A stretch of 64,000 nt of DNA from Cerasicoccus maritimus. GTDB lineage: Bacteria; Verrucomicrobiota; Verrucomicrobiia; Opitutales; Cerasicoccaceae. The notes beneath the pieces were generated by a model. The model saw only the letters and a program-made list of their open reading frames with translations. It had not been told where the DNA came from and ran no database searches. Position numbers and translations under genes: made by a program. The stretch lies in NCBI GenBank assembly GCA_031296935.1, contig JAVDPD010000003.1, positions 186,001-250,000 on the forward strand. The letters are read 5' to 3'. Position 1 is the first letter of the stretch, and each line of letters starts with the position of its first letter. Positions 1-7,753 of the stretch are shown piece after piece.

Positions 1-74
1 TCGAGCGCTTCTCCCGCGAACGCCACCGTGACGTTTGGCGTGATTTACTGGGGCTGAATAATGGGTCGGCATGA
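1..74 (+). CDS. C-terminal end of an upstream gene, probably a glycosyltransferase
   Basis: The third reading frame is open from the left edge and ends in TGA at 72-74, giving about 23 residues that start ERFSRERHRDVW. A basic helix of this kind (FS-x-E-x-H-x-x-x-W) is typical of the extreme C-terminus of GT4 glycosyltransferases, but so short a tail cannot prove the family. Its stop overlaps the start codon of the next gene in an ATGA arrangement at 71-74, which suggests translational coupling and one operon. The rest of the gene lies outside the window. Confidence 0.55.
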   Translation, partial: ERFSRERHRDVWRDLLGLNNGSA

Positions 75-1285
75 GGATCTGGCTGCTCAATCCATTTGAT
101 GATATCCCAGGCGAAGGGCGTCCACAGCGTTATTGGTCGTTGGCTCGAGTTTTGTCTGAACGTGGGCATGAGGTTGTTTGGTGGAGCTCCGATTGGAGTC
201 ATCGGCGGAAAGCCAGGCGTCGAGTCGACGAGTCGGCGCTTCAGGATGCAGGTGCTTTTCAGTTAAGACTGATTGAAGCGCCGCCTTATGCTCGGAATGT
301 CGGACTCGCGCGATTACGGAATCATCGAGCTTATGCTCAGCATTTAAATGTTGAGGGCGGCAACATGTTGGAGTCCACGCCGCCCGATTTGGTTCTCTGT
401 AGTTGGCCGCCGATGGGAACGGCTAAAGTTGCTTCTGAGTGGCGTGTTCGGTGTGGCTGCAAAGTCGTGATGGATATCATGGATGCCTGGCCGGATAATT
501 TCCTGATGCTGGCGCCTGCTTTCCCAGGAGCTTCTGCAATGATGCGTTTGGTGTTGCGGCCTTGGTTTCGTCAGGCGCACAAAGCAGTTCAATCAGTTGA
601 TGCACTCTCGGCTCAGTCGGACACTTTTCAAGTCTGGGCGGTGAACAAGGGGAGCCATCAGCCGTCTCATGTCTGTTACTTAGGAGCTTGGCCTTTGCCG
701 CCTGAAGGCGGAGTGCTTTCCGAGCCGGTTGGTGGCGTGGTTCGTTTACTTTATCTGGGTGCCATGGGAAGGGTCTATGACCTGGAGACCGTGATTCGCG
801 CGGTAGCACTTTTGCTCAAAGAAGGAGCGGCGGTTTCACTGGACCTAGCCGGGCAGGGAGAGCAAGAAGCCAATCTACATCGTTTGGTTGAGGAGCTTGA
901 TTTATCGGAGCAGATTCGCTTTCATGGATATCTGGAAGGTGAAGCGTTACAGGATTTGCTCGGCAGCGTTGATATCGGCGTCATTCCGATGCGACCGGAG
1001 TCCCAAGTGGCAGTCCCTTACAAAGCCGGTGAGTATCTAGCCGCTGGTTTGGCTATCGTTAACAGCTTGCCGGGGGAGATGGCGCAGTTGATGTCCGACT
1101 TTGATTGCGGAACAGAATATGTCTGCGGTGATATTGAAAGCATGGCCGGTGCCATTCGTCTGTATTTAGAGAATTCTGAGCTATTGAAGCGTGCTCGAAT
1201 TAATGCGGGGCGCTTGTTTAAGGAGCGTTTTGATCGGTCTAATACATATGTCAGTTGGGCAGAGTGGTTGGAGGCGGTTGCTTAG
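71..1285 (+). CDS. Glycosyltransferase family 4 protein
   Basis: This 404-residue protein looks like a GT-B fold glycosyltransferase of the GT4 group, which would transfer a sugar from a nucleotide donor onto a growing lipid-linked glycan at the cytoplasmic membrane face. The N-terminus begins MRIWLLNPFDDIPGEG, a Rossmann strand and loop typical of the acceptor-side domain. In the C-terminal half, VVRLLYLGAMG opens the donor domain, and P-x-K-x-x-EYLAAGLAIV near residues 315-335 carries the glutamates that bind the donor nucleotide sugar. The start overlaps the preceding stop (ATGA), so the two genes are probably coupled. Donor and acceptor cannot be told from sequence. Membership in the adjoining exopolysaccharide locus is inferred from context. 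Confidence 0.85.
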   Translation: MRIWLLNPFDDIPGEGRPQRYWSLARVLSERGHEVVWWSSDWSHRRKARRRVDESALQDAGAFQLRLIEAPPYARNVGLARLRNHRAYAQHLNVEGGNMLESTPPDLVLCSWPPMGTAKVASEWRVRCGCKVVMDIMDAWPDNFLMLAPAFPGASAMMRLVLRPWFRQAHKAVQSVDALSAQSDTFQVWAVNKGSHQPSHVCYLGAWPLPPEGGVLSEPVGGVVRLLYLGAMGRVYDLETVIRAVALLLKEGAAVSLDLAGQGEQEANLHRLVEELDLSEQIRFHGYLEGEALQDLLGSVDIGVIPMRPESQVAVPYKAGEYLAAGLAIVNSLPGEMAQLMSDFDCGTEYVCGDIESMAGAIRLYLENSELLKRARINAGRLFKERFDRSNTYVSWAEWLEAVA

Positions 1286-1336
1286 GCTGGGTTCATTTTC
1301 CATTGCAGGATCTACGCATAATTCAGGGCAAAGGGC

Positions 1337-1921
1337 ATGTCTATGAATGCTAACGAGAGTCGTCATTTTTATCCAGAGAGCTATCATTCGGAACTGGGTT
1401 TTAAAAATAAGTTGGGGCGCGCCATGTGGGGAGTCGTGTGGGGCATTCTTTTTCGACCCAGTCCGCGCACATTCTTCGGTTGGCGGCGCTTACTGTTGCG
1501 GTTGTTCGGTGGAAAGATTGCAGAGAGTGCTGTGGTATATCCTAGCGCGCGTATCTATGCTCCTTGGAAGTTGGAAATGCTGGAGCGCAGTTGTTTGGGG
1601 GACTTTGTAGATTGCTATTGTGTGGATCAAGTCACCGTTGGCGTTGATTGCACGGTTAGCCAATATTCTTATCTTTGCACGGCGTCGCATGATATTGAAA
1701 GCCCATCGCGGGACTTAACGACGGCGCCCATTCGTTTGGAACGTGGTTCCTGGGTGTTTGCGGGCTCTTTTGTTGGGCCCGGCGTTACGGTGGGAGAAGG
1801 CGCCATTGTCGGCGCACGCAGCTTGGTGGTGAAATCGGTGGCGCCCTATGATGTTGTCGGTGGGAATCCCGCTAAATTCATCAAAAAGCGCAAGGCCGAG
1901 TGGGTTGAGCACGGTGAATAA
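1337..1921 (+). CDS. WcaF-like left-handed beta-helix acetyltransferase
   Basis: This 194-residue protein resembles the colanic acid acetyltransferase WcaF and related hexapeptide-repeat enzymes, which O-acetylate glycan residues using acetyl-CoA. The N-terminal 60 residues are basic and aromatic (FFGWRRLLLRLFGGK), as in WcaF relatives. Residues from about 65 form imperfect hexapeptide turns (VTVGVDCTVS, GPGVTVGEGAIVGARSLV), and the C-terminus has the NPAKFIKKRK closing motif of this family. SHDIE at about residue 117 probably supplies the catalytic histidine. An AAGG sequence sits about 8 bases before the ATG. It lies in tandem with glycosyltransferases, so a role in decorating the same glycan is likely. 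Confidence 0.85.
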   Translation: MSMNANESRHFYPESYHSELGFKNKLGRAMWGVVWGILFRPSPRTFFGWRRLLLRLFGGKIAESAVVYPSARIYAPWKLEMLERSCLGDFVDCYCVDQVTVGVDCTVSQYSYLCTASHDIESPSRDLTTAPIRLERGSWVFAGSFVGPGVTVGEGAIVGARSLVVKSVAPYDVVGGNPAKFIKKRKAEWVEHGE

Positions 1922-1929
1922 CGTTTTTG

Positions 1930-1959
1930 TGGAGGGCAACGCTTCGTCGTTGCTCTCCA
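1930..1959. repeat. REP-type palindrome between two sugar-transfer genes
   Basis: The sequence forms a hairpin with a 12-base-pair stem, TGGAGGGCAACG against CGTTGCTCTCCA including one G-T pair, and a loop CTTCGT. It shares the core GGCAACGCTTCGTCGTTGC with seven other copies in the first 7.6 kb. It ends 7 bases before the ATG of the next gene, so it occupies the position where a ribosome binding site would be expected. Similar elements are moved by RAYT transposases, one of which lies at 6925. Confidence 0.85.
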
Positions 1960-1966
1960 GCTTTGA

Positions 1967-2956
1967 ATGAACGTTACTTTTCATTACCGTAAACAAGGCT
2001 GTGCGTTTAGCATGGAGCAGGTGTTTGCGGATGTGAGGGGCGCTTTGCCGCAGGACATTGTGCAGTCGGAGTTTTTCTGTCCGCACCGGGCAGCGGTGCC
2101 GCGAGCGATGTGGGAGAATTGTCAGCAGGCCAAGCGTCATGTGGGCGAGGTGAATCACATTACCGGCGAAGTTCATTACCTGGCGATGGCTTTGCCGCGC
2201 CGGGGACTGGTGTTGACGATTCATGACACCGGCGACACGAATGCCTTCAGTGGATGGAAAAAGCGGGTGTTTGAATACCTCTGGTTCAGAGGGCCGATTC
2301 GGCGCGCGCAGGTAGTCACCTTTATTTCGGAAAGCTCGCGTCGGGCGACTGAGCGGTTGATCGGGGAACAGATTCCGCATGCGGAGGTCATTCCGGATCC
2401 GGTTTCGTCGGCGTTTCAATTTGATCCCAAGAAGTTCCCGCAACGCACGCCGCGCATTTTGTGTTTGGGAACCAAGGTGAACAAAAACCTTGAGCGGCTG
2501 GCAGCAGCATTGCGCGGGCTGGATGTCGAGCTGCGCTTAATTGGCGAGCCGACTGAGCAACAGGTGGATGCATTTAGAGAGAATAAGATTAAGCTGAGCA
2601 CGGCTCAGAATTTGTCGGCGGAGGAGATTGTGGAAGAATACCGGGCGGCGGATATCGTCTCGCTGATATCGACTTTTGAAGGGTTTGGTTTGCCGATTGT
2701 GGAAGGGCAGGGAACTGGGCGTGCTGTGATAACGTCGAATATCGAGCCGATGAGTGACACGGCTGGCGATGGTGCGTGCCTGGTAGATCCGCTTGATGTT
2801 TCATCGATGCGGGCAGGATTTGAACGGTTGTTGTCCGATGGCGATTGGCGCGCTGGGCTGATCGAAAAAGGCCGCGTCAATGCCCAGCGTTTTTCGGCTG
2901 AGAGAATTGCCGGACAGTATGCGGCGCTCTACCGACGATTGTTAAAAGGTGAATGA
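1967..2956 (+). CDS. Glycosyltransferase family 4 protein
   Basis: This 329-residue protein is a compact GT4-type glycosyltransferase. The donor-binding half starts around residue 160 (PRILCLGTKVNKNLERL), and the E-x7-E signature EGFGLPIVE lies at about residues 238-246, inside an STFEGFGLP context that is standard for this family. The C-terminus RFSAERIAGQYAALYRRLL is the usual basic closing helix. No Shine-Dalgarno sequence is visible because the REP hairpin at 1930-1959 lies directly upstream, so translation may depend on folding of that element. The specific sugar is unknown. It probably builds the glycan of the surrounding locus. Confidence 0.88.
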   Translation: MNVTFHYRKQGCAFSMEQVFADVRGALPQDIVQSEFFCPHRAAVPRAMWENCQQAKRHVGEVNHITGEVHYLAMALPRRGLVLTIHDTGDTNAFSGWKKRVFEYLWFRGPIRRAQVVTFISESSRRATERLIGEQIPHAEVIPDPVSSAFQFDPKKFPQRTPRILCLGTKVNKNLERLAAALRGLDVELRLIGEPTEQQVDAFRENKIKLSTAQNLSAEEIVEEYRAADIVSLISTFEGFGLPIVEGQGTGRAVITSNIEPMSDTAGDGACLVDPLDVSSMRAGFERLLSDGDWRAGLIEKGRVNAQRFSAERIAGQYAALYRRLLKGE

Positions 2957-2965
2957 AGCCATTTA

Positions 2966-3076
2966 TGGAGGGCAACGCTTCGTCGTTGCCGCCAGCGTCC
3001 CGCTGGACCGATTGTTTTATTCTAATGACAATGCTTACTCCAGCATGTTGCGGCAACGACGAAGCGTTGCCCTCCA
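2966..3076. repeat. Inverted pair of REP palindromes (BIME-like)
   Basis: Two copies of the REP palindrome face each other: one on the plus strand at 2966-2990 and one on the minus strand at 3052-3076, with about 60 bases between. Next to the left copy is a second, different palindrome, CCAGCGTCCCGCTGGAC at 2992-3008, which recurs at 49083 and 49541. The arrangement is that of bacterial interspersed mosaic elements. A short open frame across the element is only the translated repeat. The element separates two glycosyltransferase genes, so it may weaken or stabilise the transcript between them. Confidence 0.88.
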
Positions 3077-3149
3077 GTTTTGCGGGGATATCCTTTTCCG
3101 TTTTTTCCGATCTTCCTGTTTAAAGGTATCTCCCCTCTGATTTATTAAC

Positions 3150-4364
3150 ATGCCGAAACGACTCTTACTCATTTCTCAGGTTTATGTGCCCGATCCGGCA
3201 GCGGTGGGGCAATACATGGCGGATGCGGCCGAAGAGATGGCGGCGCGTGGCTGGGAAGTTGTCGTACTAACAGCTGATCGCGGTTACGATAACCCGGAGG
3301 AGCAATTTCCGAAGCGGGAAGTTCGTAATGGAGTACAGATACGCCGACTGCCGTTTTCATCATTGGGGAAGGGAAGCATCAAGCAGCGTTTAGCCGGGCA
3401 ATTGCTCTTTTGCTTCCAGGCATTTTTGCATGGGTTGTTTATGCGTAAGCCTAATGCGGTGCTGGTGACGACGTCTCCACCAATGGGTAGCGGGGTGGCC
3501 GTAGCCTTGCGTTTACTGCGCCGCATCAAGGTGAAGTTTTGGGTGATGGACATTAATCCGGACCAAGTGGTGGTGCAAAATATTCTGCCCGAAAGCCATC
3601 CCATGGTGAAAGTGTTCGATTGGTTGAACCGGCGTGCTTTGGCTGCCTCAGCGGATGTGATTTCCCTTGACCGTTTTATGCAGGCGACGATGCAGCGGAA
3701 GTGGCCTGACGCATCGTGCGTGCATCATGAGATACCACCTTGGCCGATGGAAACTTACCTGGAGCGCGTTGAACATGCGGAGAATCCGTTCCGCAAGGCG
3801 CATGGCTTGGAGGGCAAATTTGTGGTCATGTATAGCGGCAACCATTCGGTGGTGCATCCGCTGGGGACGGTGATTCAAGCGGCGCTGCGTATGCAGGATT
3901 GTCCGCAGGTCGTGTTCGTTTTTATCGGCGGCGGTCTGGGGAAGCAAGACGTCGAGGCGGCCATTGCCGAGCATCAGCCAAACAACATCTTAGCGCTTCC
4001 GTATCAGCCTCTCGATCAAATCAAGTATTCGCTGTCGGCGGCGGATTTGCACTTGGTGAGCATGGGCGAGAAGATGGTCGGCGTGGTGCATCCGTGTAAG
4101 TTTTACAACGCCCTTTCGCTGGCTAAACCGATTCTATTGCTTGGGCCGCAGGAGTGCCACGTGGGAGATGTTTTGAAGGAACACGATTGCGGTTGGCGGG
4201 TTGATCATGACGACGTCGATACCGCCGAAACTTTATTCCGTCAACTGGCGGAGATGGATCCGGCAGCAGTGGAAGCCAAGGGGCGTATCGGTCGCCAAGC
4301 GGTGGAGTCGGGCTTGAGCAAAGCGGCGCTGATGCAGCGCTTCGTGGAGGCTATCGAACGATGA
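3150..4364 (+). CDS. WcaI-like glycosyltransferase family 4 protein
   Basis: This 404-residue protein resembles the WcaI branch of GT4 glycosyltransferases. The N-terminus has LLLISQVYVPDPAAVGQ followed by a glycine-containing helix and the VLTADRGY loop typical of that branch. The middle carries FWVMDINPDQ, which matches the W-x-x-D-x-x-P element of WcaI-like enzymes. The donor domain begins near residue 225 (FVVMYSGNHSVVHPL) and the nucleotide-binding region is GVVHPCKFYNALSLAKPILLL near residues 312-332. The gene ends in an ATGA overlap with the downstream DUF4838 gene, so the two are likely cotranslated. Sugar specificity is not known. Confidence 0.87.
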   Translation: MPKRLLLISQVYVPDPAAVGQYMADAAEEMAARGWEVVVLTADRGYDNPEEQFPKREVRNGVQIRRLPFSSLGKGSIKQRLAGQLLFCFQAFLHGLFMRKPNAVLVTTSPPMGSGVAVALRLLRRIKVKFWVMDINPDQVVVQNILPESHPMVKVFDWLNRRALAASADVISLDRFMQATMQRKWPDASCVHHEIPPWPMETYLERVEHAENPFRKAHGLEGKFVVMYSGNHSVVHPLGTVIQAALRMQDCPQVVFVFIGGGLGKQDVEAAIAEHQPNNILALPYQPLDQIKYSLSAADLHLVSMGEKMVGVVHPCKFYNALSLAKPILLLGPQECHVGDVLKEHDCGWRVDHDDVDTAETLFRQLAEMDPAAVEAKGRIGRQAVESGLSKAALMQRFVEAIER

Positions 4365-6787
4365 AGTATCTGTGGCTGCTTTGGGTTGCTGTTTTATGCG
4401 TTAGCTTGCTCCAGGCGGCGCCGCGTCGGACGCCGCTGATTGAATCGGTGGTGGTTTGGGCTGATGATTCGATCATCGGCCCAATTTATTATCCAGCCAA
4501 TGTGGCGGCTGACTCGCCGGCTCGCCAAGTGGCGGAAGACTTGGGGCGCATCTTGAGCATTGCCTCGGGGCAGGAATGGCCGGTGCTGCCGGAGCCCAGT
4601 GGCGAGGTTGTTGCCGATGGCATATTCATTGGCGATACGGTTCGTGCTCGGGTGGACCGCATTCATGGTTCATGGGATGGGCGACCCGTGACGGGTGATA
4701 GTCAACGTGAGTTGTTGGCGAGTTGCTCGTGGGAGCGGACATCGATTCTGGCGCACCCGCGACGCTTGGTGATCAATGGCAGCACACCGCTGGCGACCCG
4801 CAGCGGGGTGTATCGGTTTTTGCAAGAATCGCTGGGCTGTGCCTGGGTTTTTCCCGGCGAGCTGGGTGAGCGCATTCCGCGCCAGTCGCGTTTTACGCTG
4901 CGGGCAGGTTGGCGTGATTTGCGTCCGGATTTTTATGATCGCAAGTTTTTGCTAGGCGGCGCGTTGAATCCTGAGAATGAGAATGGGCTTTGGGCTTTAC
5001 GGAATGGTGCCAGCAGCCACTTTCAATTTAACCACAATCTGCACCGCATTTTCTCGCGTGCAATCATGTCGGAGAATCCAGATTGGCTGGCCTGGCGGTT
5101 TGGACGGTATGTTCCGTTGAGTGATGTTAGGGGTAATGGTTCTCAGCCAGATTTATTGAACGACAAAGTGATTGAAAGTGCTGCTGAATATGTAGGTGAT
5201 CGGCAAGAAGGCGACGCAGATTTATTGACGGTTTCGGTCGCGACTAATGATTCGATTCGGTATGATGATTCCGAGAGAACGCGTGAGTTCTTGCAGCCAT
5301 TTCGTTACTTTCGTCGAAAACCAAATTATTCCGACCTGGTCTTTGGTTTTACTAATCAGGTCGCGGAGGCAGCGGCAGATGCGGTACATCCAGTGGTAGT
5401 GACTCAGCTTGCTTACATGTGGACGGAGCTGCCGCCGAGCTTCCCGCTTGCGGGCAATGTGATGCCCTACATTTGCACGGATCAGAGCCAGTGGTATGAT
5501 ACCCGGTATCGCCGCGAAGATGAAGCCTTGATCGAGGCATGGTCCGAGGCTGGTCCTGAGATGCTGGGCGCTTGGGAATATTACCAGGGGCAGCCGTATT
5601 TGATCCCGCGTTATTTCCCGACGATTGAAGCGGAGAGTTTGGAGTTTCTGTGGAGGCATGGAGCTCGTGGCGTGTTTTTCTCGGGGCATCCTGTTTGGGG
5701 CTTTGATGCGCCAAAGTATTGGCTGGCCGGGCAATTGGCGTGGGATGTCGACCAAGATCATGAGGAACTGCTTGAGCGCTATTTTGATATCGCCTACGGA
5801 CCCGCAGGGCCGGCGATGTCCCGTTTTTTTGCGGAAGCCGAAGAAGCTTGGATGACGCAGCCTGGTGATGGCTTTTGGCTGAAATATTGGAATAACCCGG
5901 ATCAGTTTGCGTTGTATCCCGAGGAACGCCGCCAAGAGATGGGCCTTTGCTTGGCGCAAGCGATCAAGGCAGCGGAAAGCATTGAAGATGTCGATCATAA
6001 GGCAAAGGTGATGGGGCTTATTGGGCAGACTGAAAAGGCCTGGCTGGTGACTGTTGCCGGAGCAGAATTGTATGATGCATGGTTGGCGCTGGTGAGTGAG
6101 GGGGATGGAGAGAAGCCGCCGCAAGCGCAAATTGATCGGTTCCACGATTGCCGTGCGACTTGGTTGGCGGTCGATCGAACGTTGCTGCCCAGGAGTCCCG
6201 AAATGATCAAGCTGATGGATGGTCTTGATCCGTTGGCCAGGTGGAGTGCGAGCTGGAAGACTGTCAGTTCGGAAGATTTCACTGAGTCGATTTTTGATGG
6301 CGATGTTCTGGGTGCTGGTCCGGAATCGGTTGGTCCTGAGAAGTTTCGACGGGGATGGGTGACCACGATGTCTCCCTCAGAGGAAATGTCAGTGCGGCGT
6401 TTGCTGGAGCCATCTGAGCGTTTGCGTGTTGAAGGTTCGGATTTTGGCAGTATCTACCGTTGGTTGGATCTTGCGGCGGGAGTTTCTGGCGAGATGAAGG
6501 TCGAGGCGACGCTGCGCGGTGTGGTCAGCCTGGGCTGTATTGTGGAGGTCGTTCTGTATTTTATGACGGCCGATGGGAAAACAACCGAGCCAATCTATCG
6601 TGATCGCATATACCCTGGCGCATTCCCTGATTGGATAACATTGGCAACGGCATGTCGCATTCCTGAAGGCGCCCGCCGCGTGTCAGTGGGCATGCGTGTC
6701 TGCGCACAGCAAGGTGGCGATTGGCTGGAGGTTCAGTCGATTGATCTCCAATATCGTAAAGAGGCACCAACTATTGAGAAGCTGTAG
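4361..6787 (+). CDS. Secreted DUF4838-domain protein (glycosidase-like)
   Basis: This 808-residue protein starts with a clear signal peptide (MKYLWLLWVAVLCVSLLQA, cleavage near residue 19-20). Residues from about 40 to 500 match the DUF4838 architecture: an N-terminal alpha/beta domain resembling the non-catalytic domain of alpha-glucuronidases and hexosaminidases (ARQVAEDLGRILSIASGQ, GVYRFLQESLGCAWVFPGE), followed by a long barrel-like region rich in Trp and Tyr. The last 150 residues look like a beta-sandwich. No function has been proven for the family; glycan hydrolysis is inferred from fold. The 4-base ATGA overlap with a glycosyltransferase gene is notable for a secreted, apparently degradative protein. 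Confidence 0.82.
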   Translation: MKYLWLLWVAVLCVSLLQAAPRRTPLIESVVVWADDSIIGPIYYPANVAADSPARQVAEDLGRILSIASGQEWPVLPEPSGEVVADGIFIGDTVRARVDRIHGSWDGRPVTGDSQRELLASCSWERTSILAHPRRLVINGSTPLATRSGVYRFLQESLGCAWVFPGELGERIPRQSRFTLRAGWRDLRPDFYDRKFLLGGALNPENENGLWALRNGASSHFQFNHNLHRIFSRAIMSENPDWLAWRFGRYVPLSDVRGNGSQPDLLNDKVIESAAEYVGDRQEGDADLLTVSVATNDSIRYDDSERTREFLQPFRYFRRKPNYSDLVFGFTNQVAEAAADAVHPVVVTQLAYMWTELPPSFPLAGNVMPYICTDQSQWYDTRYRREDEALIEAWSEAGPEMLGAWEYYQGQPYLIPRYFPTIEAESLEFLWRHGARGVFFSGHPVWGFDAPKYWLAGQLAWDVDQDHEELLERYFDIAYGPAGPAMSRFFAEAEEAWMTQPGDGFWLKYWNNPDQFALYPEERRQEMGLCLAQAIKAAESIEDVDHKAKVMGLIGQTEKAWLVTVAGAELYDAWLALVSEGDGEKPPQAQIDRFHDCRATWLAVDRTLLPRSPEMIKLMDGLDPLARWSASWKTVSSEDFTESIFDGDVLGAGPESVGPEKFRRGWVTTMSPSEEMSVRRLLEPSERLRVEGSDFGSIYRWLDLAAGVSGEMKVEATLRGVVSLGCIVEVVLYFMTADGKTTEPIYRDRIYPGAFPDWITLATACRIPEGARRVSVGMRVCAQQGGDWLEVQSIDLQYRKEAPTIEKL

Positions 6788-6807
6788 CGATCATCTGGAA
6801 CGTCCAA

Positions 6808-6912
6808 TGGAGGGCAACGCTTCGTCGTTGCCGCGGTTTGCTGGCGCGTATGAATTTGCTCTGGATTGGCCTTCGCCAGCAGGGTGCGGCAACGACGAAG
6901 CGTTGCCCTCCA
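6808..6912. repeat. Left BIME: inverted REP pair upstream of the RAYT gene
   Basis: A plus-strand REP at 6808-6832 and a minus-strand REP at 6888-6912 share the core GGCAACGCTTCGTCGTTGCC and its complement. The whole pair is duplicated at 7487-7591. It lies directly after the stop of the DUF4838 gene and 12 bases before the RAYT start codon. A transcript here would fold into two short hairpins or one long one. Confidence 0.9.
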
Positions 6913-6924
6913 AGTTTTTGATGT

Positions 6925-7398
6925 ATGGCAGTTCCTGAGCGGAAACATCCGGCAAGACAGCCGGTTTTTGATATCGGTAGTCGGGCTAATATCCTTTTTG
7001 TCACCGTATGTACGGAAGGTCGTAAACCCATTTTGGCCAATAACGACATTCATCGACTATTGGTTCAATGTTGGTTAAAGGCAGACCATTGGCTGGTGGG
7101 GAGATACATGATCATGCCTGATCATATTCATTTCTTTTGCTCGCCGGCCCGTCTGGATCATGTGCGCGTTAAGCGTTGGGTTCAGTATTGGAAATCATTG
7201 GCGTCTTTGGAATGGCCGAGTCCTGCTCAGCAGCCGATTTGGCAGCTCGATGCCTGGGATCGACAACTGAGAAGTGGTGAGAGCTATTCTGAGAAGTGGT
7301 AATATGTGCGCAATAACCCAGTGCGCGCTGGTCTGGTCAACGATCCTGATGATTGGCCCTATCAAGGAGAATTGAACGTCCTGCATTGGCATGATTGA
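6925..7398 (+). pseudogene. REP-associated tyrosine transposase (RAYT) interrupted by an in-frame stop
   Basis: The product resembles RAYT proteins of the Y1/IS200-like HUH superfamily, which cut and rejoin REP hairpins. The conserved start ILFVTVCTEGRKPILAN and the metal-binding HIH pair (MPDHIHFF, His67 and His69) are intact. The frame is stopped by TAA at 7300-7302 (codon 126). It then continues in the same frame with YVRNNPVRAGLV and WPYQGELN to a stop at 7396-7398. Relatives have a sense codon, usually Glu, at this point, so one G-to-T change explains the stop. The first residue after the stop is the presumed catalytic tyrosine, so the 125-residue product should be inactive unless the stop is read through. 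Confidence 0.85.
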
Positions 7399-7423
7399 GA
7401 ACGTTTTCTGGAGGTGCGTACCG

Positions 7424-7447
7424 TGGAGGGCAACGCTTCGTCGTTGA
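7424..7447 (+). repeat. Single, partly degenerate REP
   Basis: This is a further copy of the REP core, but its second arm reads CGTTGAC instead of CGTTGCC, which weakens the hairpin. The downstream GCGTATGTATTTG resembles the spacer found inside the two complete REP pairs, so it may be the left half of an older, decayed pair. Confidence 0.75.
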
Positions 7448-7486
7448 CGCAGTTGGGTGGCGCGTATGTATTTGTGCTGCGTCCAA

Positions 7487-7591
7487 TGGAGGGCAACGCT
7501 TCGTCGTTGCCGCGGTTTGCTGGTGTGTATGAATTTGCTCTGGATTGGCCTTCTCCAGCAGGATGCGGCAACGACGAAGCGTTGCCCTCCA
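7487..7591. repeat. Right BIME: inverted REP pair after the RAYT gene
   Basis: The REP at 7487-7511 (plus) and the one at 7567-7591 (minus) form a near copy of the left element at 6808-6912. From 7592 to 7753 no further gene or clear promoter could be recognised, so the region between the RAYT remnant and the next gene is essentially repeat plus about 160 bases of unassigned leader. Confidence 0.9.
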
Positions 7592-7753
7592 GCAGCGAAC
7601 GACATGGGTTATTTTCCCAACCGGAATTGCAATGGCGGCATCTTGCCCTACGAGTATTCATTCTGACCGAGAACTCTTTCGGCTTGCCCCTTGCACGCCT
7701 ACTAAAGTAGGGAGTTTAGCTTACCGTCATGCCTATTCTCCCCAACTGTTCTA

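Larger units (their letters stand above)
6801..7595. mobile_element. RAYT-REP unit: transposase remnant between duplicate BIMEs
   Basis: A RAYT-like gene at 6925-7398 sits between two almost identical REP pairs. The left one spans about 6801-6916 and the right one about 7481-7595. Each has a plus-strand REP, a shared spacer of about 55 bases containing TATGAATTTGCTCTGGATTG, and a minus-strand REP. The copies differ at only a handful of positions. An additional single REP with a changed arm is at 7424. RAYTs are known to be linked to the REPs they mobilise, so this is probably the local source of the REP family found at 1930 and 2966. Confidence 0.75.

Noticed and set aside
2949..3140. A 63-codon frame after the second glycosyltransferase
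   Set aside because: It translates the REP pair at 2966-3076; similar translated sequences appear at 6700-6940 and 7200-7700 only because the same repeat recurs.
5222..6145. A 307-residue open frame on the minus strand within the DUF4838 gene
   Set aside because: It lies fully inside a gene with signal peptide and known domain pattern and has no recognisable motif.
6801..7595. Possible CRISPR array
   Set aside because: Repeats occur in both orientations, each forms a hairpin with a fixed spacer, and a RAYT gene lies between them; there is no regular direct repeat-spacer series and no cas gene.
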